7,172 nucleotides of DNA from Clostridia bacterium (lineage in GTDB: Bacteria; Bacillota; Clostridia; Oscillospirales; Acutalibacteraceae). How positions within the stretch are numbered: the first letter of the stretch is position 1; the number at the start of each line of letters is the position of its first letter. The notes beneath the pieces were generated by a model. It saw nothing but the letters and a program-made list of their open reading frames with translations. It was not told the origin of the DNA and ran no database searches. The stretch spans positions 1 to 7,172 of the forward strand of contig JAKSQR010000077.1 of the NCBI GenBank assembly GCA_024404065.1, written 5' to 3'. Of the stretch, positions 1 to 5,314 are shown one piece after another. Made by a program: the position numbers and the translations under genes.

Positions 1-236
1 GCTGTAAGCTGCAGACGTTTTTGCTTATATTCATCAACTGCCTCTGCAGGGCGCTGCCTGGTGCTTATATCTCTGGTTTTAACCTCCACAAAGCAGAGCT
101 TACCATCCTTCTGGGCAATTATATCTGCCTCACCAAAGCGGCACACATAGTTAGTGGTAATAATCTTATATTTATTATCCCTCAGGTATCTTGCTGTGTA
201 GATTTCGCCCCACACACCTGTTTTATTTCTTATCAT
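1..236 (-). CDS. yraN: YraN family (UPF0102) putative endonuclease, partial (C-terminus off the left edge)
   Basis: The 78 complete N-terminal codons of a YraN/UPF0102 protein are present; the gene continues past base 1. Seen in the translation: an N-terminal Gly-x-x-Gly-Glu stretch (VWGEIYTARYL, residues 8-18), then RFGEADIIA (33-41) and FVEVKTR (49-55). These match the family's conserved acidic residue, GE-x-D and VEVKxR blocks, which form a PD-(D/E)xK nuclease-like fold (E36, D38, E51, K53 here). The usual isoleucine of GEID is alanine here. Members are about 115-125 residues, so roughly a third is missing. The ATG at 234-236 overlaps the rnhB stop in an ATGA arrangement, and GGTGA at 243-247, inside the end of rnhB, lies 6 nt upstream, so translation is probably coupled. 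RNase HII next to YraN is a widespread bacterial arrangement. The family's biological role is poorly known; nuclease function is inferred from the fold. Confidence 0.9.
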   Translation of the reverse strand, partial: MIRNKTGVWGEIYTARYLRDNKYKIITTNYVCRFGEADIIAQKDGKLCFVEVKTRDISTRQRPAEAVDEYKQKRLQLT

Positions 237-838
237 TTATTATCACCGATAATCTTTTTAAGAAAGGTAAGGCGATGATGCTCTGATATACCGTTTGCCT
301 CTATGCACTCATAGTGAAGCTTTGTGCCGTAGCCCTTGTGCTTTGCAAAGCAATACTGTGGCATCTGTTTATCAAGCTCCAGCATATATCTGTCCCTGCT
401 GACCTTTGCAAGTATAGATGCTGCGGCTATTGATGGGCTTTTGCCATCACCCTTTATAATTGTTTCACCGTCAATATCAAGGGGCGGCATTCTGTTGCCG
501 TCTATCATGGCAAAATCTGCCTTTACGGGCAAGCCCTCAACTGCCTTACGCATAGCAAGGAAGGTAGCCTGCAATATATTTATCTCATCTATGGTTTTTG
601 CGTCAACTGAGGCAATGCTGTAAGCAATAGCTTTTTCGCATATTACATCAAAAAGCTGCTCACGTTTCTTTTCGCTGATTTTTTTAGAATCATTAAGCCC
701 TTCAATTTCAAGACCCTCAGGCAAAATTACTGCAGCCGCATATACGGGGCCTGCAAGGGGACCTCTGCCTGCCTCATCCACACCGCAAATTGCCTTGTAG
801 CCTTTTGCTGCGGCCTCAATCTCATAAGTATAATCCAT
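233..838 (-). CDS. rnhB: Ribonuclease HII
   Basis: RNase HII cuts the RNA strand of RNA-DNA hybrids and nicks 5' of single ribonucleotides misincorporated in DNA, starting ribonucleotide excision repair in the cytoplasm. The 201-residue product is of normal length. Visible motifs: GVDEAGRGPLAGPV at residues 19-32 with metal ligands D21 and E22 and the GRG loop that senses the ribonucleotide 2'-OH; LNDSKKI at 48-54; IDGNR at 112-116 with D113; KGDGKSPSIAAASILAKVSRDR at 129-150 with D131; and HKGYGTKLH at 167-175 with the conserved tyrosine Y170. All four catalytic carboxylates are present, so it should be active. The ATG at 836-838 follows the upstream capA-like stop by 8 bp, and an AAGGTGA ribosome binding site overlaps that stop. 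The TGA stop overlaps the yraN start by 4 bp. Confidence 0.98.
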   Translation of the reverse strand: MDYTYEIEAAAKGYKAICGVDEAGRGPLAGPVYAAAVILPEGLEIEGLNDSKKISEKKREQLFDVICEKAIAYSIASVDAKTIDEINILQATFLAMRKAVEGLPVKADFAMIDGNRMPPLDIDGETIIKGDGKSPSIAAASILAKVSRDRYMLELDKQMPQYCFAKHKGYGTKLHYECIEANGISEHHRLTFLKKIIGDNK

Positions 839-846
839 AATTCACC

Positions 847-2022
847 TTATTTTAAAAACTGCTTATCTACTACCTGTGAGAGAAGCTTTTTAAGATATTT
901 TACTGAAAACTCACTGTATGTTTCTTTAAGGCCGTGCTTTGAGGCAAGGTCCTCTGTATAGTCATCCAGCAGGTATACTCTTATATTGCTCTGATTCATA
1001 CCATAGTGGGTTACAACGCCCTTAATCTCTATATTTTCAAGAGTTACACGGTATGGGTCAGGGTTTTTAACTATATCAAATGTAAGCAAACCACCAAGCA
1101 CATACTCAGGCTTTTCCTGAGCAGAAACAAAGTTGCCAAGTGACCATACAACAAGTGTGCGTGGCTTTTCCTTACTGTCATTTTCAATATATTCAACAGA
1201 CTGCACCATGTGAGGATGAGTGCCTACTATAATATCTGCACCCCACTCAGCCATTTTCTCTGCAAGGGCTCGCTGTGCATCAGTTGCCTCTGTTTCATAC
1301 TCATTACCCCAATGGGCAAGCACAACTACCACATCAGCCTTTTTATTGGCATAGCTGAGGCTTTCACTAAGCCAGCTTTCGTGCTCTGCCATTGCAAGCT
1401 CTGCCTCAGAATCATCGGGCAGCTTATGGTTACCGTTTACACTCTCGGTAAAGGCTATATAGGCAATAGAAACGCCATTTACACGCTGTATGGCAACTCT
1501 CTGGCTTTCCGATTTATCTCTGTATGCGCCTACTGTGATTACATCACTTTTAGTATTCCAATAGTTTAATGTGTTTATAAGACCCTGCTCGCCATAATCA
1601 AGAGAATGGTTTGTGGCTAAGTCAATCACATTAAAGCCTGCCTTTACAAGGTCATCACCAAGCTGCTCAGGGGCATTGAGGAAGCCCTCACCTGATACAC
1701 CGTGTGTGGAGGAAATAAGACCCTCCTGAGTGATTACAGCTGAATCTGCTGCAGTGATGTACTCTGCAATATTATCGTAAAGATAATCAAACTTATAGTT
1801 ATCACGGGTTTCACGGGAGTTTGCCTGGTCTATAATTTTAGTCTGAATAAAATTGTTGCCCGCTACCACAACCTTGGCACGCTCAAAAATCTCATCATCC
1901 TCAAGGTCTGTGGTAAGGTTTTCTTCAGAGGTTTCCTCTGCCTTTGCAAACAGAATTACTCCGAGGCTTACAACATCCAGAAAAAGTATTGCGGCAAGGA
2001 TAAATGCCATTATTTTTCTCAT
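847..2022 (-). CDS. CapA-family (PGA_cap, metallophosphatase-like) secreted protein with altered metal-site residues
   Basis: The 391-residue product starts with a basic tip (MRK), a hydrophobic segment (residues 4-26) and an AKA-EE site at 26-30 that fits type I signal peptidase; residues 29 onward should lie outside the membrane. The rest resembles the CapA/PgsA superfamily of poly-gamma-glutamate capsule proteins and related metallophosphatase-like proteins: a VVAGNNFIQ strand (52-60), ITQEG (97-101), DLATNHSLD (134-142), LAHWGNEY (235-242), GTHPH (267-271) and WSLGNF (293-298). Clostridial relatives usually read GDNLIH in the first motif; here N56 replaces the Asp and Q60 replaces the His, so the metal site may be weakened or lost. 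E100, N138, H139, H237, H269 and H271 are retained. The start is set by AAGGAGG at 2030-2036, 7 nt upstream. It sits 17 bp after rbgA and 8 bp before rnhB. No capB or capC gene is nearby, so capsule synthesis is not indicated; the substrate is unknown. Confidence 0.88.
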   Translation of the reverse strand: MRKIMAFILAAILFLDVVSLGVILFAKAEETSEENLTTDLEDDEIFERAKVVVAGNNFIQTKIIDQANSRETRDNYKFDYLYDNIAEYITAADSAVITQEGLISSTHGVSGEGFLNAPEQLGDDLVKAGFNVIDLATNHSLDYGEQGLINTLNYWNTKSDVITVGAYRDKSESQRVAIQRVNGVSIAYIAFTESVNGNHKLPDDSEAELAMAEHESWLSESLSYANKKADVVVVLAHWGNEYETEATDAQRALAEKMAEWGADIIVGTHPHMVQSVEYIENDSKEKPRTLVVWSLGNFVSAQEKPEYVLGGLLTFDIVKNPDPYRVTLENIEIKGVVTHYGMNQSNIRVYLLDDYTEDLASKHGLKETYSEFSVKYLKKLLSQVVDKQFLK

Positions 2023-2039
2023 CGGAGCACCTCCTTAGT

Positions 2040-2891
2040 TTAGTCTAATGTAAGCTTACCCAGCTTGCCTCCCCTGTACTCATCAAGGAGCATAACTGCG
2101 CAGCGCTCTGTATCATATTCGCCCTTTTTGAGGAGCATTCCCCTCTTTTTGGCAATAAGCTCAAGAAGCTCATAAGGCTCAAGCTCTTCAAAATCTTCTA
2201 TTTTATATCTGTCCCTCAGGCGGTCGGGGTAATCCCTCTGAAGCACTATGAGAAGCCTTATGGCAATCTCCTGTATATCAAGGATATCGTCCTTTACTGA
2301 GCCGATAAATGAGAGCTTGAAGCCGACCTCAGGGTCCTCAAATTTAGGCCACAATACACCGGGTGTATCAAGCAGCTCAATGCCCTGACCTATGTTAAAC
2401 CACTGGTTACCTCTTGTAACGCCTGGCTTATCTGCAACCTTCGCCTTCTGCTGGCGTGCCATACGGTTTATGAAGGAGGATTTGCCTGTATTAGGTATAC
2501 CTACTACCATAACTCTCAGGGTTTTACCGCCCATACCACGGTCAATATTCTGCTGTATTTTATCTTTAAGCACTTCTTTTACTGCGGGCTGAAATTTTTC
2601 AAGCCCTTTACCGCTGCGGCAATCCACAGGCAGAGCCTTCATGCCCTCATCTGCAAATTTTTTAATCCATTTTGCAGTGCTTGCATCATCCGCAAGGTCG
2701 CTTTTATTAAGAAGTATTATACGGGGCTTGCTGCCCACAATCTCATCAATTTCAGGGTTTCTGCTGCTTACAGGCAACCTTGCATCCACAAGCTCACATA
2801 CAGCATCCACAAGAGGGAGGCTCTCTTTTATAAGCCTGCGGGTTTTTGCCATGTGGCCCGGAAACCACTGAACAACCATTTTTTCGTTCAT
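2040..2891 (-). CDS. rbgA: Ribosome biogenesis GTPase RbgA (YlqF)
   Basis: RbgA is a circularly permuted GTPase needed for late assembly of the 50S subunit. The 283-residue product has its GTPase motifs in the permuted order: NKSD (G4, residues 62-65), DCRSGKG (G5, 90-96), GIPNTGKSS (G1/P-loop, 131-139), PGVTRG (G2, 156-161) and DTPG (G3, 175-178). The N-terminal QWFPGHM (8-14) contains the histidine (H13, equivalent to Bacillus subtilis His9) proposed to drive GTP hydrolysis. The C-terminal helical region (about 200-283) is the family's rRNA-binding domain. Two starts are possible. The ATG at 2889-2891 has AGGA at 2898-2901, 6 nt upstream; the internal ATG at 2877-2879 would match the Bacillus N-terminus exactly but has no visible ribosome binding site. 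The first is chosen. It begins 3 bp after the lepB1 stop, and its ribosome binding site lies in the last codons of lepB1. Confidence 0.98.
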   Translation of the reverse strand: MNEKMVVQWFPGHMAKTRRLIKESLPLVDAVCELVDARLPVSSRNPEIDEIVGSKPRIILLNKSDLADDASTAKWIKKFADEGMKALPVDCRSGKGLEKFQPAVKEVLKDKIQQNIDRGMGGKTLRVMVVGIPNTGKSSFINRMARQQKAKVADKPGVTRGNQWFNIGQGIELLDTPGVLWPKFEDPEVGFKLSFIGSVKDDILDIQEIAIRLLIVLQRDYPDRLRDRYKIEDFEELEPYELLELIAKKRGMLLKKGEYDTERCAVMLLDEYRGGKLGKLTLD

Positions 2892-2894
2892 AAT

Positions 2895-3482
2895 TTATCC
2901 TATCTTAAACTGTCCGAAGGGCATCATTCTGAAATATGCCTTACCAAGAATATATTCCTCTCTGATTGTGCCTACACGCATATCACGGCTGTCGGTAGAG
3001 GCATTACGGTTATCACCCATTACAAATACGTGACCATCGGGCACTACAAAATATCCCTCGGGACCTACCATATTATAGAAATCCTCAGGGTCTGTTGCAG
3101 GCTCACTGATGTAGGGCTCATCAAGAGCAACACCATCTACATAAACAACGCCATTTACAAAATCAATAGCAACTGTCTGACCCTCGGTAGCAATTACTCT
3201 TTTTACAAGAGTAGGCTCAATGTAGATGTAATTTGAGGGCTGGCAGGTAACTACAATCTGACCTGGCTTTATATCCTTATCATAGGCAGAAAGAATAATC
3301 CTGTCCTTATCGTGAAGAGTGGGGAACATAGAGCTGCCGCTTACACCAACTGTTCTGAAAAAGAAGGTGAATGCAATAGCAACAATTACAACTGCCAGAG
3401 CAATAGTGGATACAAAGTCAAATATGCCTCTGTACTTCTGCGCATTATCATTATTTACTTTTACCATTTCCTCATTATCCAT
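2895..3482 (-). CDS. lepB: Type I signal peptidase (second of a tandem pair, lepB1)
   Basis: This membrane-bound serine peptidase removes signal peptides from proteins leaving through Sec or Tat. Using the start chosen here the product has 195 residues: a charged cytoplasmic N-terminus, one transmembrane segment at about 22-42, then the extracellular catalytic domain. The nucleophile is S51 in GSSMFPTL, the general base is K94 in LVKRVIA, and the conserved GDNRNASTDSR box is at 156-166. The catalytic dyad is intact and the length is normal for single-membrane-span Gram-positive enzymes. Two in-frame ATGs exist. AAGGAG at 3490-3495 lies only 1 nt from the upstream one (3486-3488) but 7 nt from the one at 3480-3482, so the latter is chosen; the longer form would add two residues. 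The gene overlaps the end of lepB2 by 8 bp, suggesting coupled translation. Paralogue of lepB2. Confidence 0.96.
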   Translation of the reverse strand: MDNEEMVKVNNDNAQKYRGIFDFVSTIALAVVIVAIAFTFFFRTVGVSGSSMFPTLHDKDRIILSAYDKDIKPGQIVVTCQPSNYIYIEPTLVKRVIATEGQTVAIDFVNGVVYVDGVALDEPYISEPATDPEDFYNMVGPEGYFVVPDGHVFVMGDNRNASTDSRDMRVGTIREEYILGKAYFRMMPFGQFKIG

Positions 3483-4068
3483 TGCCATTCTCCTTGTAGA
3501 TAAGGCTGCCTGTATCGGGTCTTACCCTGAAAAAGGCTTTGCCAAAAACATATTGCTTTCTTATCAGTCCGATTTTACCTGAACGGCTGTCAAGTGAGCC
3601 GTTGCGGTTATCACCCATTACAAAAAGGTAGCCATCAGGAATTGTTATGGGCATTTTAGCATCATAGTAAAGCCTTGTGGGCTCTAAAATATAATCCTCT
3701 TTAATAAGCTTGCCGTTTATGAAAACCTCACCGGTTTCAAAGTTTATATTTATTGTGTCGCCCGGCAGACCTATTACTCTTTTTACTATGGATTCATCCC
3801 TTTCCCAGGGCTGAGTTACTACCACTATATCCCCTCTTTTAAGGCTGAAGGTATTGGCAGTAATAAGTATTGTATCTTTACTGTGAAGGGTGGGATTCAT
3901 GGAGTCGCCATTTACTATAACGGGCTTTGCAAATATGGAGAATGCTACGCATATAACTAATATGCCAAGGCAAAACTGCTGCACCCAGAAAAAGAGCTCG
4001 CTTACTATTTTATTCTGTTTTTCGGGGAATTCTATGTAATAATCCTCTTTTATATATTTGCTATCCAT
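3475..4068 (-). CDS. lepB: Type I signal peptidase (first of a tandem pair, lepB2)
   Basis: A second signal peptidase of 197 residues. It has a cytoplasmic N-terminus of about 25 residues, a single transmembrane segment at about 26-50, the nucleophile S56 in GDSMNPTL, the general base K96 in IVKRVIG, and the GDNRNGSLDSR box at 152-162. The catalytic dyad is intact. It shares the overall plan of lepB1 but differs clearly in the N-terminus and in the loop before the GDN box, so the duplication does not look recent. The two may differ in substrate choice (inference). The start is set by a near-perfect AAGGAGGTGA at 4073-4082; the AAGGAGG core ends 7 nt before the ATG. The gene follows rplS by 66 bp, with a terminator-like stem-loop between them. 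A tandem pair of signal peptidases next to rplS and rbgA fits gene order seen in Clostridia. Confidence 0.97.
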   Translation of the reverse strand: MDSKYIKEDYYIEFPEKQNKIVSELFFWVQQFCLGILVICVAFSIFAKPVIVNGDSMNPTLHSKDTILITANTFSLKRGDIVVVTQPWERDESIVKRVIGLPGDTININFETGEVFINGKLIKEDYILEPTRLYYDAKMPITIPDGYLFVMGDNRNGSLDSRSGKIGLIRKQYVFGKAFFRVRPDTGSLIYKENGNG

Positions 4069-4082
4069 TATCTCACCTCCTT

Positions 4083-4122
4083 AAAGACAAGAAAGGCGTA
4101 ACAACTTAACATTGTTACGCCC
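4083..4122 (-). terminator. Stem-loop with U-rich tail between rplS and lepB2 (intrinsic terminator or attenuator)
   Basis: On the minus strand GGCGTAACAA (4112-4121) pairs perfectly with TTGTTACGCC (4095-4104) around a 7-nt loop (4105-4111). A possible G-U pair at 4122/4094 extends the stem. The 3' arm is followed by TTTCTTGTCTTT (4083-4094), a U-rich but interrupted tail. This is the form of a Rho-independent terminator. It lies 13 nt after the rplS stop and ends directly at the lepB2 ribosome binding site. No promoter is evident between it and lepB2, so partial termination that lowers expression of the downstream genes relative to rplS is the likely role (inference). Confidence 0.75.
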
Positions 4123-4134
4123 TCACCTGTTTTG

Positions 4135-4482
4135 TTATCTGATCTGTTCCTTAACCTTAGCTGCCTTACCAACTCTATCACGAAGATAGTAGAGCTTGCT
4201 TCTACGAACACGGCCGTGTCTGATAACATCAACCTTGGCAACGTTGGGGGAATGAATGGGGAATACTCTTTCAACACCTACGCCGTAAGATACACGACGT
4301 ACTGTGAAGGTTTCAGAAACACCTGAACCCTTACGAGCGATAACTGTTCCCTCAAAATTCTGGATTCTTTCTTTGCCGTTTGCTTCCTTAATCTTGATGC
4401 CTACCTTAACGGTATCACCGATTTCGATTACGGGAACTTCTGCCTTAAGAGAATCCTGTGCGATTAATTTGAGTGCATCCAT
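4135..4482 (-). CDS. rplS: 50S ribosomal protein L19
   Basis: L19 is a basic protein of the large ribosomal subunit, located near the contact with the 30S subunit. The 115-residue product has the usual length and family landmarks: MDALKLI at the N-terminus, FEGTVIARKGSG (about 43-54), TFTVRRVSYGVGVERVFP (about 58-75), HSPNVAKVDVIRHG (about 77-90) and a basic KLYYLRDRVGKAAKVKEQI tail. The reading frame extends 11 codons further upstream to 4515, but the ATG at 4480-4482 is chosen. GGAGG at 4491-4495 lies 8 nt before it, family members begin at MDAL, and the extra codons fall in the structured leader. It has its own promoter and leader, and a terminator-like hairpin follows. In many Firmicutes rplS is next to trmD; here the upstream neighbour is the DUF2344 gene. 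Confidence 0.99.
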   Translation of the reverse strand: MDALKLIAQDSLKAEVPVIEIGDTVKVGIKIKEANGKERIQNFEGTVIARKGSGVSETFTVRRVSYGVGVERVFPIHSPNVAKVDVIRHGRVRRSKLYYLRDRVGKAAKVKEQIR

Positions 4483-4603
4483 TTGAATAACCTCCGATTT
4501 TTTCCAGATGTTCATTCACAATCTGCCAGAGGAACACCCGTTTTAATATTCATATTAAATCCCGTCTTCGATGCATAAGACACCTACTGACGGTATAAAT
4601 GCT
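4483..4603 (-). promoter_or_regulatory. Structured 5' leader of rplS (candidate L19 leader)
   Basis: About 120 nt lie between the predicted transcription start and the rplS ATG. Three hairpins can be drawn by hand on the minus strand. (1) CCGTC (4589-4593) with GACGG (4562-4566), competing with GTCTT (4577-4581) and AAGAC (4564-4568). (2) TTTAATA (4553-4559) with TATTAAA (4542-4548), 7 bp around a TGAA loop. (3) A 9-bp stem, 4532-4540 with 4505-4513, with two G-U pairs and an 18-nt loop. The third ends 9 nt before GGAGG at 4491-4495. Ribosomal protein leaders for L19 are known in Firmicutes, where the protein is thought to bind its own mRNA; assignment of this leader to that class is an inference from position and structure. 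Confidence 0.6.
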
Positions 4604-4643
4604 TGACTACTATATCACATAAATCTATGAAATGCAAGCATTT
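4597..4643. repeat. 9-bp inverted repeat bracketing the rplS promoter
   Basis: AAATGCTTG at 4597-4605 and its exact reverse complement CAAGCATTT at 4635-4643 flank the promoter; one arm overlaps the -35 element and the other covers the predicted transcription start. The 29-bp interval holds the -10 element. The right arm also lies within a tighter palindrome, AAATGC-AA-GCATTT (4630-4643). This might be an operator for a dimeric or looping regulator, or chance in AT-rich DNA. Confidence 0.35.
4609..4637 (-). promoter_or_regulatory. Sigma-A-type promoter of rplS
   Basis: On the minus strand a -35 element TTGCAT (4632-4637; five of six match TTGACA-type except at the CA/AT end, where it is weaker) is separated by exactly 17 bp from a -10 element TATAGT (4609-4614; consensus TATAAT). 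TG one base upstream of the -10 makes it an extended -10 promoter. The predicted transcription start is near 4602-4604. It lies in the only sizeable gap of the window and points at rplS, whose high expression fits a near-consensus promoter. Weaker internal promoters cannot be excluded by eye. Confidence 0.8.
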
Positions 4644-4651
4644 TTTGGGTT

Positions 4652-5314
4652 TTATTCAAAATTTCTGCTTTCGGGCATATATATGTCTGTTCTTGTTATT
4701 CTTATTTTTTCGGGGTCTGCGCCAAATTCATTGCAGAGTGTATCCACAAGTAAAGTAGCATTAAGGTTTACCTGAGTGCCTGTTGCAAGCACTGTATTTA
4801 TGCTTACATTTACGCCTTCGCTCTCTGCTGAGAAGGAGCTTACCATCTCACAGAGGTTTACGGTTTTTATGCCACGCTTACTGCGTTTCTCTGCCATAAG
4901 CTCTCCGCTCTCCATTACAGCATTTACGCCTGCGGCAAAGCCCTCTGCCTCGCCCTCATTTGAAAATACTATATCTACTATGTAGCGTGCGCTTACAATC
5001 TCATTTACTTTATTTACAGGGTCTGTAACATCTACAATTTTAATGCCATCGGGCAGCACTGCATTAAGCCTTGCCATTATTTCTTCCTTTGGCATATCCT
5101 GCTCTGTGCGTATATCAATAGGCTCCCTTACACCTACTGTGCCAAGTGGCAGAGGCAGTAAGAATGTCATATAAGGGTGAGGGTTAAAGCCCTCTGTATA
5201 CCATAAGGGTATGCCCGCCATACGCACCGCCCTTGTAAAGCAGCGGTTCATATCAAGATGGGATGTGTAAATTGTCAAGCCCTTTTTCTCATACCATAAT
5301 CTAACGGAGTTCAT
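4652..5314 (-). CDS. DUF2344 / TIGR03936 radical SAM-linked protein
   Basis: The 220-residue protein matches the uncharacterised DUF2344 family, found next to or fused to a radical SAM protein of the TIGR03960 type. Landmarks near the N-terminus: KKGLTIYTSHLDMNRCFTRA (10-29, with H19 and D21), RMAGIPLWYTEGFNPHP (31-47, with the conserved GFNPHP) and LPLPLG (53-58). The remainder is less conserved, with no membrane segment or signal peptide. The reading frame could extend to a GTG at 5321-5323, but that codon overlaps the GGAGG at 5323-5327. The ATG at 5312-5314 has that site 8 nt upstream and is chosen. It overlaps the end of the radical SAM gene by 14 bp, suggesting coupled synthesis and joint function. 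No terminator hairpin is seen after its stop, so some read-through into rplS is possible. The molecular function is unknown. Confidence 0.92.
   Translation of the reverse strand: MNSVRLWYEKKGLTIYTSHLDMNRCFTRAVRMAGIPLWYTEGFNPHPYMTFLLPLPLGTVGVREPIDIRTEQDMPKEEIMARLNAVLPDGIKIVDVTDPVNKVNEIVSARYIVDIVFSNEGEAEGFAAGVNAVMESGELMAEKRSKRGIKTVNLCEMVSSFSAESEGVNVSINTVLATGTQVNLNATLLVDTLCNEFGADPEKIRITRTDIYMPESRNFE

Noticed and set aside
21..278. Plus-strand open frame of 85 codons at the left edge
   Set aside because: It is the antisense shadow of yraN and the end of rnhB, with no ribosome binding site or family match.
1210..1569. Plus-strand open frame of 119 codons inside the capA-like gene
   Set aside because: It lies wholly antisense to a well-supported coding region, has a Cys/Ile/Leu-rich composition typical of an antisense frame, and shows no recognisable motif.
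2853..3236. Plus-strand open frame of 127 codons across rbgA and lepB1
   Set aside because: It is antisense to two intact genes with clear catalytic motifs and has no supporting ribosome binding site or similarity.
4068..4277. Minus-strand open frame of 69 codons overlapping the end of rplS and the terminator-like hairpin
   Set aside because: It runs through rplS in another frame and across the hairpin, and has no ribosome binding site or recognisable domain.
4483..4515. N-terminal extension of L19 by 11 codons (start at 4515)
   Set aside because: The strong GGAGG at 4491-4495 would lie inside the coding region, L19 proteins begin at MDAL, and the extension falls in the leader hairpin.
4630..4646. 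AAATGC-AA-GCATTTTTT as a plus-strand terminator
   Set aside because: A 2-nt loop cannot form a normal hairpin, no plus-strand gene ends here, and the sequence overlaps the -35 element of the rplS promoter.
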